Assembly: GCA_024516155.1 (NCBI GenBank)
Contig: JAJJXM010000025.1
Span: 434,001 to 498,000, forward strand
Reading direction: 5' to 3'
DNA length: 64,000 bases
Source of the DNA: Pyronema omphalodes
Lineage: Eukaryota > Ascomycota > Pezizomycetes > Pezizales > Pyronemataceae
Each line of letters starts with the position of its first letter. Positions within the stretch are counted from its first letter, which is position 1. This document shows, piece by piece, positions 35,171 to 46,800 of the stretch. The notes below the pieces were generated by a model. That model searched no databases, had not been told where the DNA came from, and saw only the letters and a program-made list of their open reading frames with translations. The translations under genes were made by a program, and so were the position numbers.

Positions 35171-36000
35171 AAATGGGATGAGATTTTGTTTGTAGGTGGT
35201 TTGAAATCTGGTGGCGTAGATGGGCATGATGGGGATAATGGGGACGATGTAGACGGTGAACATACATACCTACATAGAATTATCCCTCGGTGCATTTTTT
35301 GAAACATGTTTCAGACGTCGTAATTTTCTTTTAACCATTCATCCGCATTACTCACCATGGCCCCTGTGACGCTGTATGGATTCTATTTTCTTTGCCACCA
35401 CCATCGCCGCCGCAGCAGCCGCAGTCGTAGTCATAATCCCGTGACTCCACCGTACATACATTCATAATTCCCTATAAGCACCATAATCCCATAATATACC
35501 CTCACGATACATCACTCATCACCCATCACCGCATTAGTCTATTACGAAGAACATAGAGCGTAGGACGTAGGACGTAGGACATAGAATCAATCTTGGTAAA
35601 AAAAAAAAAAATCTACATATCATCAATGAATCAGTGAAGTAGTAAATTACATCTATCATAATCTAAAGGATAAAAGTGGTAGCGAACCCCCTCTCCCCCA
35701 CCCGCTGTCTACGACTTCAACTTCAACGGCGGCGATAATGCGATACTCCAACTACGAATATGGGCGGTTTTATTTTTTCTTTCCCGAATTTTTGTCCCGG
35801 ATATATACACCGGTACCAGTGCCGGTGCCGTAAAATATGTTCAAAGGGATGATATGAGGGAAGCTATCTATCCATTCTCCATTTCCATCTCCATATCCTG
35901 TCTCCATCTCTATCCCGTCCCCATCATACACCATCTCCATCTCCATACCCAAACGCACCCTATCCCCATCCCATTCTGTACCCCCCCCCCCATCCTTCCT

Positions 36001-38100
36001 CGCTTGTTTCAAACTTCCAAACTTTCTTCAATACCAGGATCCCAACCCCGATCCCGAACCCTGCAGTTCACGTGCAGTTCGCAGACGACAGGAAAAAAGG
36101 GCCTCATCTTGTGAGATCCCCTGATTGGTTCATGGGTGTGATGTGATGCGGTGTTCTGGAGATGGAGAGGAAAGGAAAATAATCTACGAGTATAAAATTT
36201 GTAACATTTGCGTAATGGGTCGTTTGGGGTGTTCGGAATTTTTGGGCTTTTGGGGCGTTCGGGACTTTTGGGGCCTGGGAAAGCTTCGGGGCCTTGGGGG
36301 ATTGAGGGGATTAAGGGGCTTGAGGGGCTTGAGGGGCTTTCGGAATTTTCGGGACCTCCCGCTGTCGGTATGCCACACACCAGCTGGAGAAAGGAGAGGA
36401 GAGGTGGTTTATGTGTGGTTTATGTTTGGTTTGTTGTATATGCGGTTTCATGTCAGCAGTCAGCTCGGAAATGTTCCGAATATACATATGGTGATCATAC
36501 CTTAGGCATTATACATATAATATGGTAAATAGTAGGTGTGGAAAGGTAACTCGTGAAGGTTTGTTATATATAAAAGAAAGTAACAAAGATGACGAAGTCT
36601 TGGGATGTAAATAGATCAGATAATCTTCGTTCGTTGTTTCCCTGGCTTTTGACTTAGGCTGACAGTTTTTTTTTTTTTTTTTTTTTTGAATTATTTTTTT
36701 GTTTTTTGTCTTTTGTTTTTGAATATTGCTTACTGTTACCTCTTAATATCTTTTACTTCTTGAAAGTCTATTTTACATAGGCAGGCAAGAAATACCTACA
36801 CCACGACTCTTGAGACAACAGAAGACGAAGACGAAGAGCAGGTGTCTAGTCGGGTATTCCATGCTATGCTATGCACAACAGTATACCAAGATTCTTCCCA
36901 CGGAACCAGGGACCAGAGTACAACCGAACAGTACATAAAGAGAGTATAGTTACCGCACCATCACTCTACTGTACTGTATCTTTGATTGATTGATCGTTAC
37001 TTCTTCTTTCACTCACAAGGCCCATCACTACTACCTATAGTCACCATGCACAGAAAAGAAAAGAAAATCGTGATCCAACAGCTTCTACTGTCTGTATATA
37101 TTTCCCCAACGATCACCTCCAACCCGATTATCAACTACAGTACACAGAATATACCCTCGCTATCTCATACAGTACAGTATTCATCAATCCACGAGTATAC
37201 GGCACCATACGACTGTATATCCCCTTTCAAGCCTACTGCTGATATGCTAATATGCAGCTCCACAATTAAGTGGCCGATGCAACACACCACAAACAAGATG
37301 CAAAACAAAAATTACAAACTTATTGTTAAAGGGTGCCTTTGAGCCGTGCTCTGTGCCGTGACTGCTTGTGGAGGTGGATGTTTCCTTAGCGCACATCCCC
37401 TCGTTATGTTTGTTCTGTCGACGGAATCTTCACTCGTTATCCAATACCACTCACAAATATTTCCATCTCCATCTTCCTCTCTCTCTTTCTCCTCCCAAAT
37501 GCCAGCTCATCCTACGTCTGAGTCTGAGCACTTTTACAACCATAACCTAACCTCCGGGGAAGCTGCCCGAGGCTTATAAGCTTGTCAAAACCTCAAGGGT
37601 CCTTAGAGGGGGTATGTATGTAAGTATGTAAGATAGGGTATGGGTTTTCATGTGACTTTAGTTTTCATGTGAGTTTTCATGTGACTTTATTTTTTTTTGA
37701 CATGACGTCTTCAGCTTGAGCCGAGATTTGAGGCTGTGTAAGAAGATCAAGCAGGCGAGCAAGCAAGGTTACAAGACTTCCTTTATTGAATTTTAGGGCT
37801 GTGGCGAGCGGAATCCCCTGTTCCCTACTCTTTTCCCCTGGCTCCCCTGCTCCTCTGCTCCCCTTGCGCTGCTCCCCTGTACTCTCCTCCCTGGCTCCCC
37901 TGGGCACCTTGGCTCCCTGAACTCCCCTGGCTGCCTGGATAAACACAAATTCACGGCTCCCCGGGCTCCCTGGGCTCCCTGGGTTTCTCGGGCAAACATA
38001 AACTCCCCTGGACCCCACGGGGAGCCCGGGGAGCCCGAACCTCCAGGCATCACAAATTATAGGTATCACATGACTCACTCACGGGAATTTACATATTTTG
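36001..38100. other. Gene-poor region with G/C-skewed minisatellites
   Basis: Holds a GGGGCTTGA tandem stretch near 36290-36345, a T run near 36667-36687 and a CTCCCCTGG-type minisatellite at about 37815-38035. On the minus strand the last reads as collagen-like Gly-Ser-Pro-Gly and Gly-Ala repeats in two frames at once, so it is a base-composition effect. No gene supported. Confidence 0.55.
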
Positions 38101-39453
38101 CGGGAAAAAAAGGTTGGAAGCTAAAAGGTTATGCTATGATGTGCTATGCTATGCTATGCTGTGTAGATCCTCTTCCTCCCTCCTCCGGCACGCAACATAC
38201 ACAACATACACAGCATACGCAGACATACACAGAGAGATACACATACATACCTGTACATTTACATACAATTCTGATTTTTCTTTTCTTACTTTGGGTTAAG
38301 GGTTGCTTCGATGGTTACTTTGAGGGTTACTTACTCACTTACTTACTGCTGCTGCTGCTTATTGAAAGGACAAAGCCGAGGGGTCACGAGAGTCAGGAAG
38401 TATAATGAGAAACAGAGAAACAGAGAAAAAGAAAAAGATGGATTTGGATATGAATGATCAGGTACATAACATATTAAAGGATAAAGAACTATCGACCAAC
38501 ACACTGACAGGACAGGACAGCTTTATGGAGGGGATAGGTGCTAATGCATTCTTCCACCTCCTCCATCACCACCACACTAATGGATACAGCTTGGGAGGCA
38601 GCTTTCGATACTGCTGATACTACTAATGATATATGACGGTTATGTACCTCCCTCCTTGTACCTTACTGTCGATAGTCTATCAGGGTCCCGCTGTTATACA
38701 AGTCTTGATATGACATGCTATGATATGATATGATATGATCAGACCAGCCTTTCGTGGATATCGATCTATCTATTCATGGGAACAACCTCTGCTGTGATGG
38801 GTGTTACTATTTCTTCTTGGCAGTCCACTCTTGGTATTGCTTCGTGCTTCATGCTTCGTGCAACTGCGTGTAACTTCAACTCCGTGCAACTACATGCTAA
38901 TGCTCCGAAGATCATGTATACTGTACATACCCACGCTCCCGTCATTTAATCATCCCGTATACATACATACATACCTACATGCCTTAGACCTACCTATCAA
39001 TCTGCCATGTCTGTATGTCTGCACTGATCCACTAAAGCGATAGTATGAGCGATATCAGTGATATGGGTGATGTGAGTGTTGTAAGCCATTTTTTTATCAT
39101 TCTGACTCTTGCCTGCTTCTTTTTCCCCGGGTGTCTGTGCTACGAGGTTCTTGGTAGCTAGGTAGCTAGGTAGGTGATACTGTTGTTACTGTTATCGTTA
39201 TTGTTATTGTTGCCGTTGTTATTGTTGCTGTTGTTGTTTGTTTGAGAAAACAAAAGATCCGGGAGAATGCATATTGTTGCTAATGCAGGCTGTTTTTGCT
39301 TTGTTTACAGCTCATTTATTCCCTTCCCGTGCCTTTTCATACCGATATCATAAAATACTGTATCTTCTTTTATTATCTATTCTACATCCAAAATCCTCCG
39401 AGAGTCCTATGTAGTTATGTACTAGTAAAAGCCCCTTTATTGAAGTTTTTTTT

Positions 39454-39454
<1 letters not shown>

Positions 39455-39482
<28 letters not shown>
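39455..39482. repeat. Poly-T tract (28 T)
   Basis: Uninterrupted run of 28 T followed by a TA dinucleotide repeat near 39490. Confidence 0.9.
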
Positions 39483-39485
<3 letters not shown>

Positions 39486-40530
39486 GATGTCATATATATA
39501 TATATAATTTATGCACATGAATCCCTTAAACGTGCATAAGACTACCTCATATCAACAGTGTCCAATCAAATTGTTGGAATGCCTTTCTACGATTTTCATA
39601 TCTAACCAAGTTCCGCGCGGTAATGAGAACCAATCTCCTCCGTTCCTTCAACCGCCACGGAAATGGGATTTGGTCAAGGTGATTGGATAGCGTTTTCCAC
39701 GTACTCCAATTGGAAATGGTGATTTCGTTCGCGAATCGTTAGGGGATCGCGTAATTTGTATGGAACCTACAATTGTGGAGGAGGCTTTTTGGTTGGACGA
39801 TTAATTCAGGAACCCTTTTTTTTTTTGTTGTTGGGTTGGGGTTTTCAGGGGGGGGAGGGGTCAACTGCTATTTCGATACGGTGATTGGTTCGGTTGGAAA
39901 TGGTTTGAGAAAGTTGAGGTGTGTCGAATAGCATGATTTGTAAGTTATCGTCGTTGTGGTCGTCGTCGTCACGTATCAAGAGTGACACGTCGTGATGAAA
40001 ACATATCCGATTGCTGCTGTGTTGTTTGAAGAAGAGATGTCGTGACAGACCATTCTGAGACAGAGTTTGGACAACACAACGTGATCTTCGTACCTCACGA
40101 TGTTGTAAACTCCCATTGAGGTCTTCGGGTTGTCAATGCCTCCTGCAGGAAACAGTTGTCGACTCTCGTGTCTCAGCTAGGGATTGAACGAACTTAAAAT
40201 TCGAACACTTTGACTCTGTAATTAGGATGCCTAAGAACTCGATTAGTTGACTCGTATCGTAGATGAACGATGAGGAGAAGCCAGATCGAGCTGCTGGAAA
40301 TGTACGGCACTGCTTCAAGTCCCCACCAGGAACTACCAATGGTTCGTCAACTTTGTCAAGTTCGTTAAGCTTCCTCAAGCTTCGTTTCCAACTATCACGT
40401 GTAAATTGCTTCCGGTGGAGATATGCATACATACGTCTATTTGACAACGTATTTCTTTTCCATTCCTGAGTCTGACGAGTGTCACGGGTTTTAACCCAAG
40501 ACGTCGGTAGCCGCAGGGTTACTAGCTGCA

Positions 40531-40580
40531 CTTTGCACGCTTTGCACGCTTTGCACGCTTTGCACGCTTTGCACGCTTTG
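40531..40580. repeat. 9-bp tandem repeat CTTTGCACG
   Basis: Five full perfect units plus a partial sixth. The 9-bp period keeps three frames per strand open (Lys-Ala-Cys on minus). Confidence 0.92.
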
Positions 40581-41688
40581 CTGCTTGTTGCTTGCTTCAT
40601 CATGCCAGAGGAACTTCGTCTCGACTTTCTGCTTAATTTCTCGGTCCCTGTCGGACCTTTCGGACCCCGTCGGACTTTGTTAGACTTTCCCAAGCTTTTC
40701 TTACACGCTGTGATGCTTCACGTTTTCCTCTGCGGGAGCCCTTGAATGAGTGACGTGGTGGTACCAAATAGCCGAGTATGCGAAGGTCGATCATCACGCG
40801 TCAGCCAAAATCTGTATGGCTGTTAGACGGTTCCAAAAGTTTATTTGCATGAGGTAGTTTAAAAAAAAAAAAAAATGAAAGCCTCAAATCACCTGTTTTT
40901 GTCCTGTGGCGTGGGGTCTTTTTTTTGTTTCGGTCCCAGTTCCCCAAACTGCTCCGTCATAACCCGGCTGTTTATCGATATGTCCCTGGGGTTTTAGCCT
41001 CGCGCAACAGTGAGCAGATCAGGAATTCGGGACCTTTTTCATATGTCCCGCGCTGCACGTAAAATAGAATTAAAAAATATATATATATATATGCATTTCC
41101 GTGGAGAAATTGATACTAAATCAGCATAATTCCCTTTTTGTGAATTACAACACCTTTTTGCCCAACGCGTGGATTTTTTATACAAAAAGGTGGCTTTTCG
41201 CTCCCTTCCGAGTCCCGACTTGACATACCTCCTCCCTTCCCCCCCTCCCTCCTCCGCCTCCGCCGCGCTGCTTGCCCTGCTCTGCCCTGCCCTGCCTGTC
41301 TAGGACACCCCCCCCCCCCCCCTCCCCTCCACACGATCTCACATCATCCACGCGAACGCCCCTTCTTCCTATCACAATCGATCGCAACCTCTCCACTCCC
41401 ACACCAAAAACCCGCGCCGACCAGCCTGCCTGTCGTTATCGACTCGCTCGCTTTTTTATTCACAGTGTTTCACACCATCTATTGAGACAAATTCCCGTTT
41501 TATTTCACTTTTAAAATAAGTTATTATTTTGCATTTTCCGAGGCCGAGTGCGTGATCACGCTGCTACTAGCTTCCGGAGCTGCTGCTACTGCTGCTGCTG
41601 CTGCTGCTGTCACTAGACAATCCCATCTACTCTACTCTCTACTGGTACCACTACCCGCGCTCTCTTGTCTCTTAACGAGCATCCACCA

Positions 41689-41715
41689 CCCCCCCCCCCC
41701 CCCCCCCCCCCCCCC
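41689..41715. repeat. Poly-C tract (27 C)
   Basis: Longest G/C homopolymer in the window, 1.65 kb upstream of the CBF1 start. Confidence 0.9.
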
Positions 41716-42009
41716 GGCGTCACGCTTCGAAGCTCATAGGTCACCACAGACCCAGAAGGTTCAACAAAATACGAAAATCCGACGGAAGGGAAAAAAAAGA
41801 AGAGGAGAGGTTCAAGGTGTTGTTGTTGTGGCATTGTCATCATTGTCACGTTGAATAAAAAAGGTGAGCATCCAAACGCCGCGAGGTTGTCCTGCTTGCT
41901 TGTTGCCCTGTCTGTTCCCGTGAGAAGTTGCATCCATCACCGAATTTTGAATTCCTGCCACCCTTCCCGTGAGTGGAGTGGTACGCAGTTGTCACAGCCT
42001 TGTTTATGG

Positions 42010-42560
42010 GAATTTTTGGTGTCCATCTGTCTGTGTCTGTGTCTCTGTTTCTGTTTCTGTTTCTGAGTCTGTATTTGTCTGTCTTTGGTCTGTTTGTGGT
42101 CTATCTTTTCTGTCTGTCTGTCTCTGTTTGTCTCTGTCTGTCCCTCTGTCTCCCATCTCGATTCCCCTCTCTCTTCCCCATCTCGATTCCCCTCTCTCCC
42201 CCCCCCTCTGTTTCTGTGTCTCTGCTTTCCCTTCTCCGGCCCCTCCGGCCCCTCCGGCCCCATCCCTCTGTGTCTCCCCTCTTCCTTTCTGTCTCCCCTC
42301 CCATCCCATCCCATCACTCTGTTCTGTCCCTTCCCTCATATCCCATCCATTCGGCCTCCTCCCCTCCACGGCTGGCTGGTTACATCTCCAATATTCATCC
42401 GCCCCACAACCACAATTCCATATCATACCTCCCTCCATTCCCCTTCCGCCCTCCCATACACCCTCCCCAATCCCATCCCCCTCCCCCATCCATCCATCTG
42501 CCCTCACGCACATCCATCCAGCCACCGTGCGTCCGTCCATCCACACTCCGCTTTGTTTGT
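42010..42560 (+). promoter_or_regulatory. Polypyrimidine-rich tract upstream of CBF1
   Basis: About 550 bases of mainly C and T on the plus strand (TGTCTG, TCCCCTCTCTC and CCATCC units), long enough that all three plus frames stay open for about 200 codons. Such tracts occur in promoters and long leaders of filamentous-fungal regulator genes. A promoter or leader role is inferred from position only. Confidence 0.4.
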
Positions 42561-42895
42561 ACATACATATAGCACATCACATACATCACATACATACATC
42601 ACACATATCATACATACTCACTACGCCCATATTCTCCCCCATTCCTGTGGCTGCCGGGCTCGCAGGAACGCCCTAGCCCTTTCTACCTGTTTTTATTTTT
42701 GGTTTTTTATCGGTCGATTTAGTACATTTTGCCCGGCACCTGATGTTTTGACTGCACCACGCCCTGTTGCTATTCGCTGGTATTGCCATTATTTTTTGGG
42801 CAATTTTCCTTCTTTTTCCATTTTCGCTTTTCCGAATTTCCACCCTCTCCGGTATTTCTTTGCTCTGTCTGACGTCCTGCCGGCCCCGTGACTCT

Positions 42896-42903
42896 ATCAC
42901 GTG
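42896..42903. promoter_or_regulatory. CDEI / E-box ATCACGTG, candidate Cbf1 site
   Basis: Exact match to the Cbf1 consensus RTCACRTG, 458 bases upstream of the CBF1 start codon. Could serve autoregulation. Chance matches to RTCACRTG also occur elsewhere in the window (near 14510, 34580, 40397 and 51061). Confidence 0.4.
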
Positions 42904-43360
42904 GATTTAAGTTTCCAGGCTCTAAAAGCAAACCCAAGTCGCTCCCCCAAAAAGAGAGTGGGCTGTCTCCGGAAACCGTGCGCTCGCTATTCCCCGTTCA
43001 GCCAACCTCTCCAGCGGGTGCTGTTCGCGCTTTTTTAAAACTTCAATCTCGACCCTCCCGCCTCCTCCATCTCCCCCCTCTCCTTCCTCGTTCTGTATAT
43101 CCTCTCGTTTCTCCACGAACCAGTGCACGCGCTGCTGCCGCTGCCACACCCTCCCACACCCCATACGCACGCCCCGCCCTACTACCTGCCCCTCCGGTTC
43201 GACCTCTGAGCGGTGCTTCCCCCCTCCGTCACCTGCGTTAACGACTCGGCAGCTACGTTAGCAGAAGCATCCCGCCGCGACTGCTGCTCCAGTCGTTACT
43301 TGTCATCCAGGAATCCCGCCAAAAGCTGAAGCCACGAGCAAAACGACACGTCCCCTCTCA

Positions 43361-44391
43361 ATGAGCGAAGCAGCACAGCAACAGACCGAGTACCATGACG
43401 AGGCGAGCTCGGTCGACCAGCAAATAAAGGCACAACTCGCCGCCGCCCAAGCCGACGCCAACAACTCGTCAATCACTCCGCAGTCGCACAAGCGCAAACG
43501 CAACCCGGCAGAAGAGGACGCCGAAACGGAAGAAGGAAGAGCAGGAACAGGGACTGAAGGCAGCACAAGCAGCCGACGGACATCTGTCAAGCAGACGTCG
43601 CCTAACATGTCTGCTTTCCTGCCCATCAACACAAGCACTCAACAAAGCGCGCAGTATGCCTACCAACCACTGAATGTGGCTCAGCAGCATTCACCTAATG
43701 CTATGAATGGTTCTAGTGCTGCTTTGGACGCTGCTACTCACGCCGCAATTGCCGCCAACGCAATGCATTTGAATCTCCCGTCATTGGCAGGTGTGAACAC
43801 GACCTTACAATACGATGCCGGCAAGCCCGTTGACCCACAGCCAATAGAAGGACAAGGACACACGGAGGGCGTAGGCGGTAATGTTGTGCAGAACTCTCCT
43901 CCTCCTCGTCCAGTGCAACAGCATTCTACGCCGACCCCTAACCCAAAGCCACAAGTCGGAACGGAAGAGTGGCACAGAGTTCGCAGAGATAACCACAAAG
44001 AAGGTGGGGCGCTATTGTCAGATGGTGATGTGGTTACTCTAGGAAGCTGACAAAGTTTACAGTGGAACGTCGTCGTCGTGAAACTATCAACGAGGGTATC
44101 AACGAGCTTGCGAAGATTGTCCCTGGTTGTGAAAAGAACAAAGGATCGATTCTTCAACGCGCGGTTCAATACATTCAACAGCTAAAGGAGAACGAAACCC
44201 AAAACATTGAAAAATGGACACTCGAGAAGCTGCTTACCGAACAGGCTATCGCTCAACTCAGCCAAGCCAACGAGAAGCTACAGAAGGAAGTTGAGCGTGC
44301 ATGGCGGGAAGCAGAAACTTGGAAGAAGAGTTGCCTTCAAAGTGGTGCGAAAAGGGAAAGTGGGAGCCAAGACGCCGGCGCATCCTCATGA
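43361..44391 (+). CDS. CBF1: bHLH transcription factor Cbf1/CPF1 (centromere-binding factor 1)
   Basis: Sequence-specific factor that binds CACGTG; in yeasts it acts at centromeres and at methionine/sulfur genes. Exons 43361-44003 and 44063-44391 (59-nt intron, phase G|TG giving HKEVERRRR) encode 323 residues. The N-terminal 200 residues are Gln/Ala/Ser-rich and disordered, with a basic KRKR patch near residue 44. GTEEWHRVRRDNHKEVERRRRE begins the basic region at about residue 200, with the canonical E-box readers His212, Glu216 and Arg220. The HLH (INEGINELAKIVPGCEKNKGSILQRAVQYI) and a long amphipathic helix (LEKLLTEQAIAQLSQANEKL) follow. The EWH...NHKEVERRRRETINEGI segment is diagnostic for the Cbf1 family. 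A CDEI site lies upstream. Confidence 0.94.
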
Positions 44392-45000
44392 CCTCCGGCC
44401 GAATAGTTACACAATCCAGCACCCATCCTAATGCGGAAACTCTATAATGTTTTTTTTTTTTTTTTTTTTTTTTTGACGGCTCGGAATTTTCGGAGGAAAA
44501 AAGGGATTTGGTTCTTTTTTTTTTTTATTTTTTTTTTCTTCTGTTTTGATGGATAGGATATGGAAGTTTACCGGTACTGCAACTGGGGAAATACCGAAAG
44601 AAAACTGTAAAGGGAAAACGCAGCATAGGGAAATTCCAAGTGCCATGCAAAGGGAGGTTGTTTGTTTTCGTTTACGTTTTTTTTTTGTTTTCGGAGTAAA
44701 AGATGGAAGATGAGATCATGGGTTGTTTTTTTTTTTTGTGATTTTCTCTGTATGTGATGAAAGATATACCGAGATCCAATGATGGTTTGGTCTGTATGTG
44801 TTTTCTTTACATTTTTTTTTTTTTTTTTTCGTTTTTTTTTTTTTAGCTTCTGTTTTTTTCTTTCTATCTATCAACTAGTTCCCTTTTTTCTCGCCTATTG
44901 AATAGCGATTCTTTTTTTTTTTGTCTTCTTCATATGTGATGAGTCTTGGTATACGCAAAGGTGGGGAGATGAAGATGAAGACGAAGGTGAAGACGAAGGT

Positions 45001-45050
45001 GAAAGCGGGGGTGACGTCAAGGATGAAAGCGGGGGTGACGTCAAGGATGA
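45001..45050. repeat. Two-copy 24-bp tandem repeat, each with TGACGTCA
   Basis: The unit GAAAGCGGGGGTGACGTCAA+GGAT occurs twice. Each holds the full CRE palindrome TGACGTCA (45012-45019 and 45036-45043), the site type bound by fungal bZIP factors. Confidence 0.85.
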
Positions 45051-46451
45051 AAACGAAATCAAAGTCAAAGTCAAAGTCGAAGTCGAACGCCAGCCATATC
45101 GAAGACCAGCCATGGCAAGGGCGATGTCAAAGTCGAAGCCGAAGTCGATGGCGATGTCAAGGGCGATGTCAAGGGCGATGCCCAAATCAAAGTCAAAGTC
45201 AAGATCAGGACTCCGAGGGAATGTGAATGTGGCTTAGTAGGTCCTGGGACACAGAGACACGGAACCACATGGATATTTGGGTATTTGGGTATTTGGGTAT
45301 TTGGATATTTGGGATCTTCAATAGGCTTCAAATGGACAAAACATTAGGCTTGATTAAGACTTGAGATGAAGAGATGAAGAGATGAAGCTGGCTGCTATAC
45401 GGCGGGGGGCGCGGATTACGGGGCAGGCTTGGGTTTTGGTATTTGGGTTTTATTTTGATTATGGGGGGGGGGGGGGGGGTTTGGGGCTGTTTGGGATTTT
45501 GGGGGTTTCTGGAGGGGGGGGGGGGGGTTGGATTGGATTGGATTTTTCTGGGTTTGGATTGGTTTGGTTTGGATTGGTTTGGATTTTTCTGGACCTTTCT
45601 TTCGTGGGTTTTTACTTATGGTGCTTATTATTCGTATGGCGGCTTTTTACTTATGGTGCTTATTATTCGTATGGCGGCTTTTTGTGATACTTTTGGGGGT
45701 TCTTTTGGCTTCCTGTTGTAATTTGTGTTGTGTTGTGTTAGGTTGAGTTAGGTTGAGTTAACTGACTGACTGATTAACTAAAGATATGTATTTCCATCTC
45801 CTGAGTCCTGAGTCCTATCTCCTTAGTCCTATCTATTCTCTATGTCTATGGTCTATGTGCCCTATATTTTCTATTCCCTCTATGTGCCCTACACGTCCAT
45901 GTTTTCTATGCGTGCGTGCATGTTTTCTTTGTTTTCTTTCTTTGTTTTCTTTGTTTTTTCTTTCTTTCTTTGTTTTTTCTTTCTTTCTTTCTTTGTTTTC
46001 TTTTTCTTATTTTTCTTTGCCTTTTTTTTTTTTGCTGGAGTTATTACTAATTAGGTCTGTTGAGTTATTGATTGATTTATTTATTTCATTCTTTCTTTCG
46101 TCTGAATGAAATGGATAATGGATTTTCTATACTATGTAGGCCTACCTGTACTGATACCGTTTTAGCGACATGGAAATGACGAAATATCTGTAATATTTGT
46201 AACGCTTGTAATACTTGTAATACCTGTAATACTTGTAATACTAAATAACCTACATACTAGTCTTATTTTTCGTATCTATCTCTCCACAGCTCCTTTAGGC
46301 TCTAGCCATATCAATAATCCAATCCGCCATCACCGCCATCTCTATCATCTCTATCATCTCTGCGGATACCTGCGCTCAACCCCATCCCATCCCCCATCTC
46401 CCATAATTTCAGCTCAGCCCAGCTCAACCCCGACTTCCAGCCACCGCCACC

Positions 46452-46520
46452 GCCACATCCACATCCACATCCACATCCACATCCACATCCACAGCCACAG
46501 CCACAGCCACAGCCACAGCC
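46452..46520. repeat. Hexanucleotide microsatellite (CCACAT)n then (CCACAG)n
   Basis: About eleven hexamers with a switch from ACATCC to ACAGCC units. Confidence 0.9.
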
Positions 46521-46800
46521 GCAAAATATGTCTCGTCGGTAGTCGGCACTTACTGGATCCGTAATATCATACGTTATGGCAGAGATTCCTGGTGCTATGT
46601 ACCGGAGTGAAGTGATACGAAATGAAAGTTTACGAGATTTTTTTTTTTTGTTTTTATGGATGTGATTAGCAGGCTTTGGGGTTGGGATTTGGGATTTGGG
46701 ATTTGGGGGTTGAGGGTTGGGGATTTGGGATTTGGGAACTGGAATAAAGTGGTGGTAATGTGGGTTTAGGTGATGGATGATAGATGATGGATGATGGATG

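Larger units (their letters stand above)
34149..36000. other. Gene-poor region with microsatellites
   Basis: Just after the VPS41 stop there is a run of 20 G (34211-34230). Then GGCTTTGT repeats near 34290-34325, (CTACTC)n at 34774-34818, ATATCA/CTAT repeats near 34900-34950, (GATGGT)n at 35117-35170 and repeated TAGGACG near 35560-35580. All longer open frames coincide with these repeats. No gene supported. Confidence 0.6.
38101..41000. other. Gene-poor region, simple repeats
   Basis: Contains GCTAT repeats near 38140-38160, GATAT repeats near 38715-38740, GTTATTGTT repeats near 39180-39240, a run of 28 T at 39455-39482 and a 9-bp tandem repeat at 40531-40580. A 186-codon frame on minus (40133-40693) runs through the 9-bp repeat and has no family resemblance. 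Nothing supported as a gene. Confidence 0.5.
41001..43360. other. Long upstream region / possible leader of CBF1
   Basis: Contains C runs at 41308-41322 and 41689-41715 (27 C), a GCT/CTG microsatellite at about 41580-41610, the polypyrimidine tract at 42010-42560 and a perfect CDEI site at 42896-42903. A GTGAGC at about 41861 could be the donor of a 5' UTR intron, but I cannot place its acceptor. No separate gene supported. Confidence 0.5.
44392..46800. other. Gene-poor region with dense simple repeats
   Basis: T runs near 44450-44475 and 44812-44844. A 24-bp tandem repeat with CRE-like palindromes lies at 45001-45050, in a GAAGTCAAAG-rich stretch (44965-45215). Also TTTGGGTAT repeats near 45275-45310, G runs at 45463-45479 and 45514-45527, TTTCTTTCT stretches near 45920-46010, and (CCACAT)n/(CCACAG)n at 46452-46520. 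Open frames follow the repeats. No gene supported. Confidence 0.6.

Noticed and set aside
37677..38078. Collagen-like Gly-X-Y frames on the minus strand
   Set aside because: Two different frames give similar Gly/Pro/Ala repeats over a CTCCCCTGG minisatellite; no start context, signal peptide or continuation.
40133..40693. 186-codon minus-strand frame as a protein-coding gene
   Set aside because: Runs through a 9-bp tandem repeat that removes stops; no family resemblance and no splice or neighbour support. Kept only as a finding about the repeat.
41969..42891. Three overlapping plus-strand open frames of about 200-270 codons
   Set aside because: All three frames are open together because the tract is nearly pure pyrimidine. 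Products are Ser/Pro/Leu/Val low-complexity with no domain, so this is composition, not coding.
44921..45226. 101-codon Lys/Ser-rich frame after CBF1
   Set aside because: Entirely made of GAAGTCAAAG-type minisatellite units; open in more than one frame.
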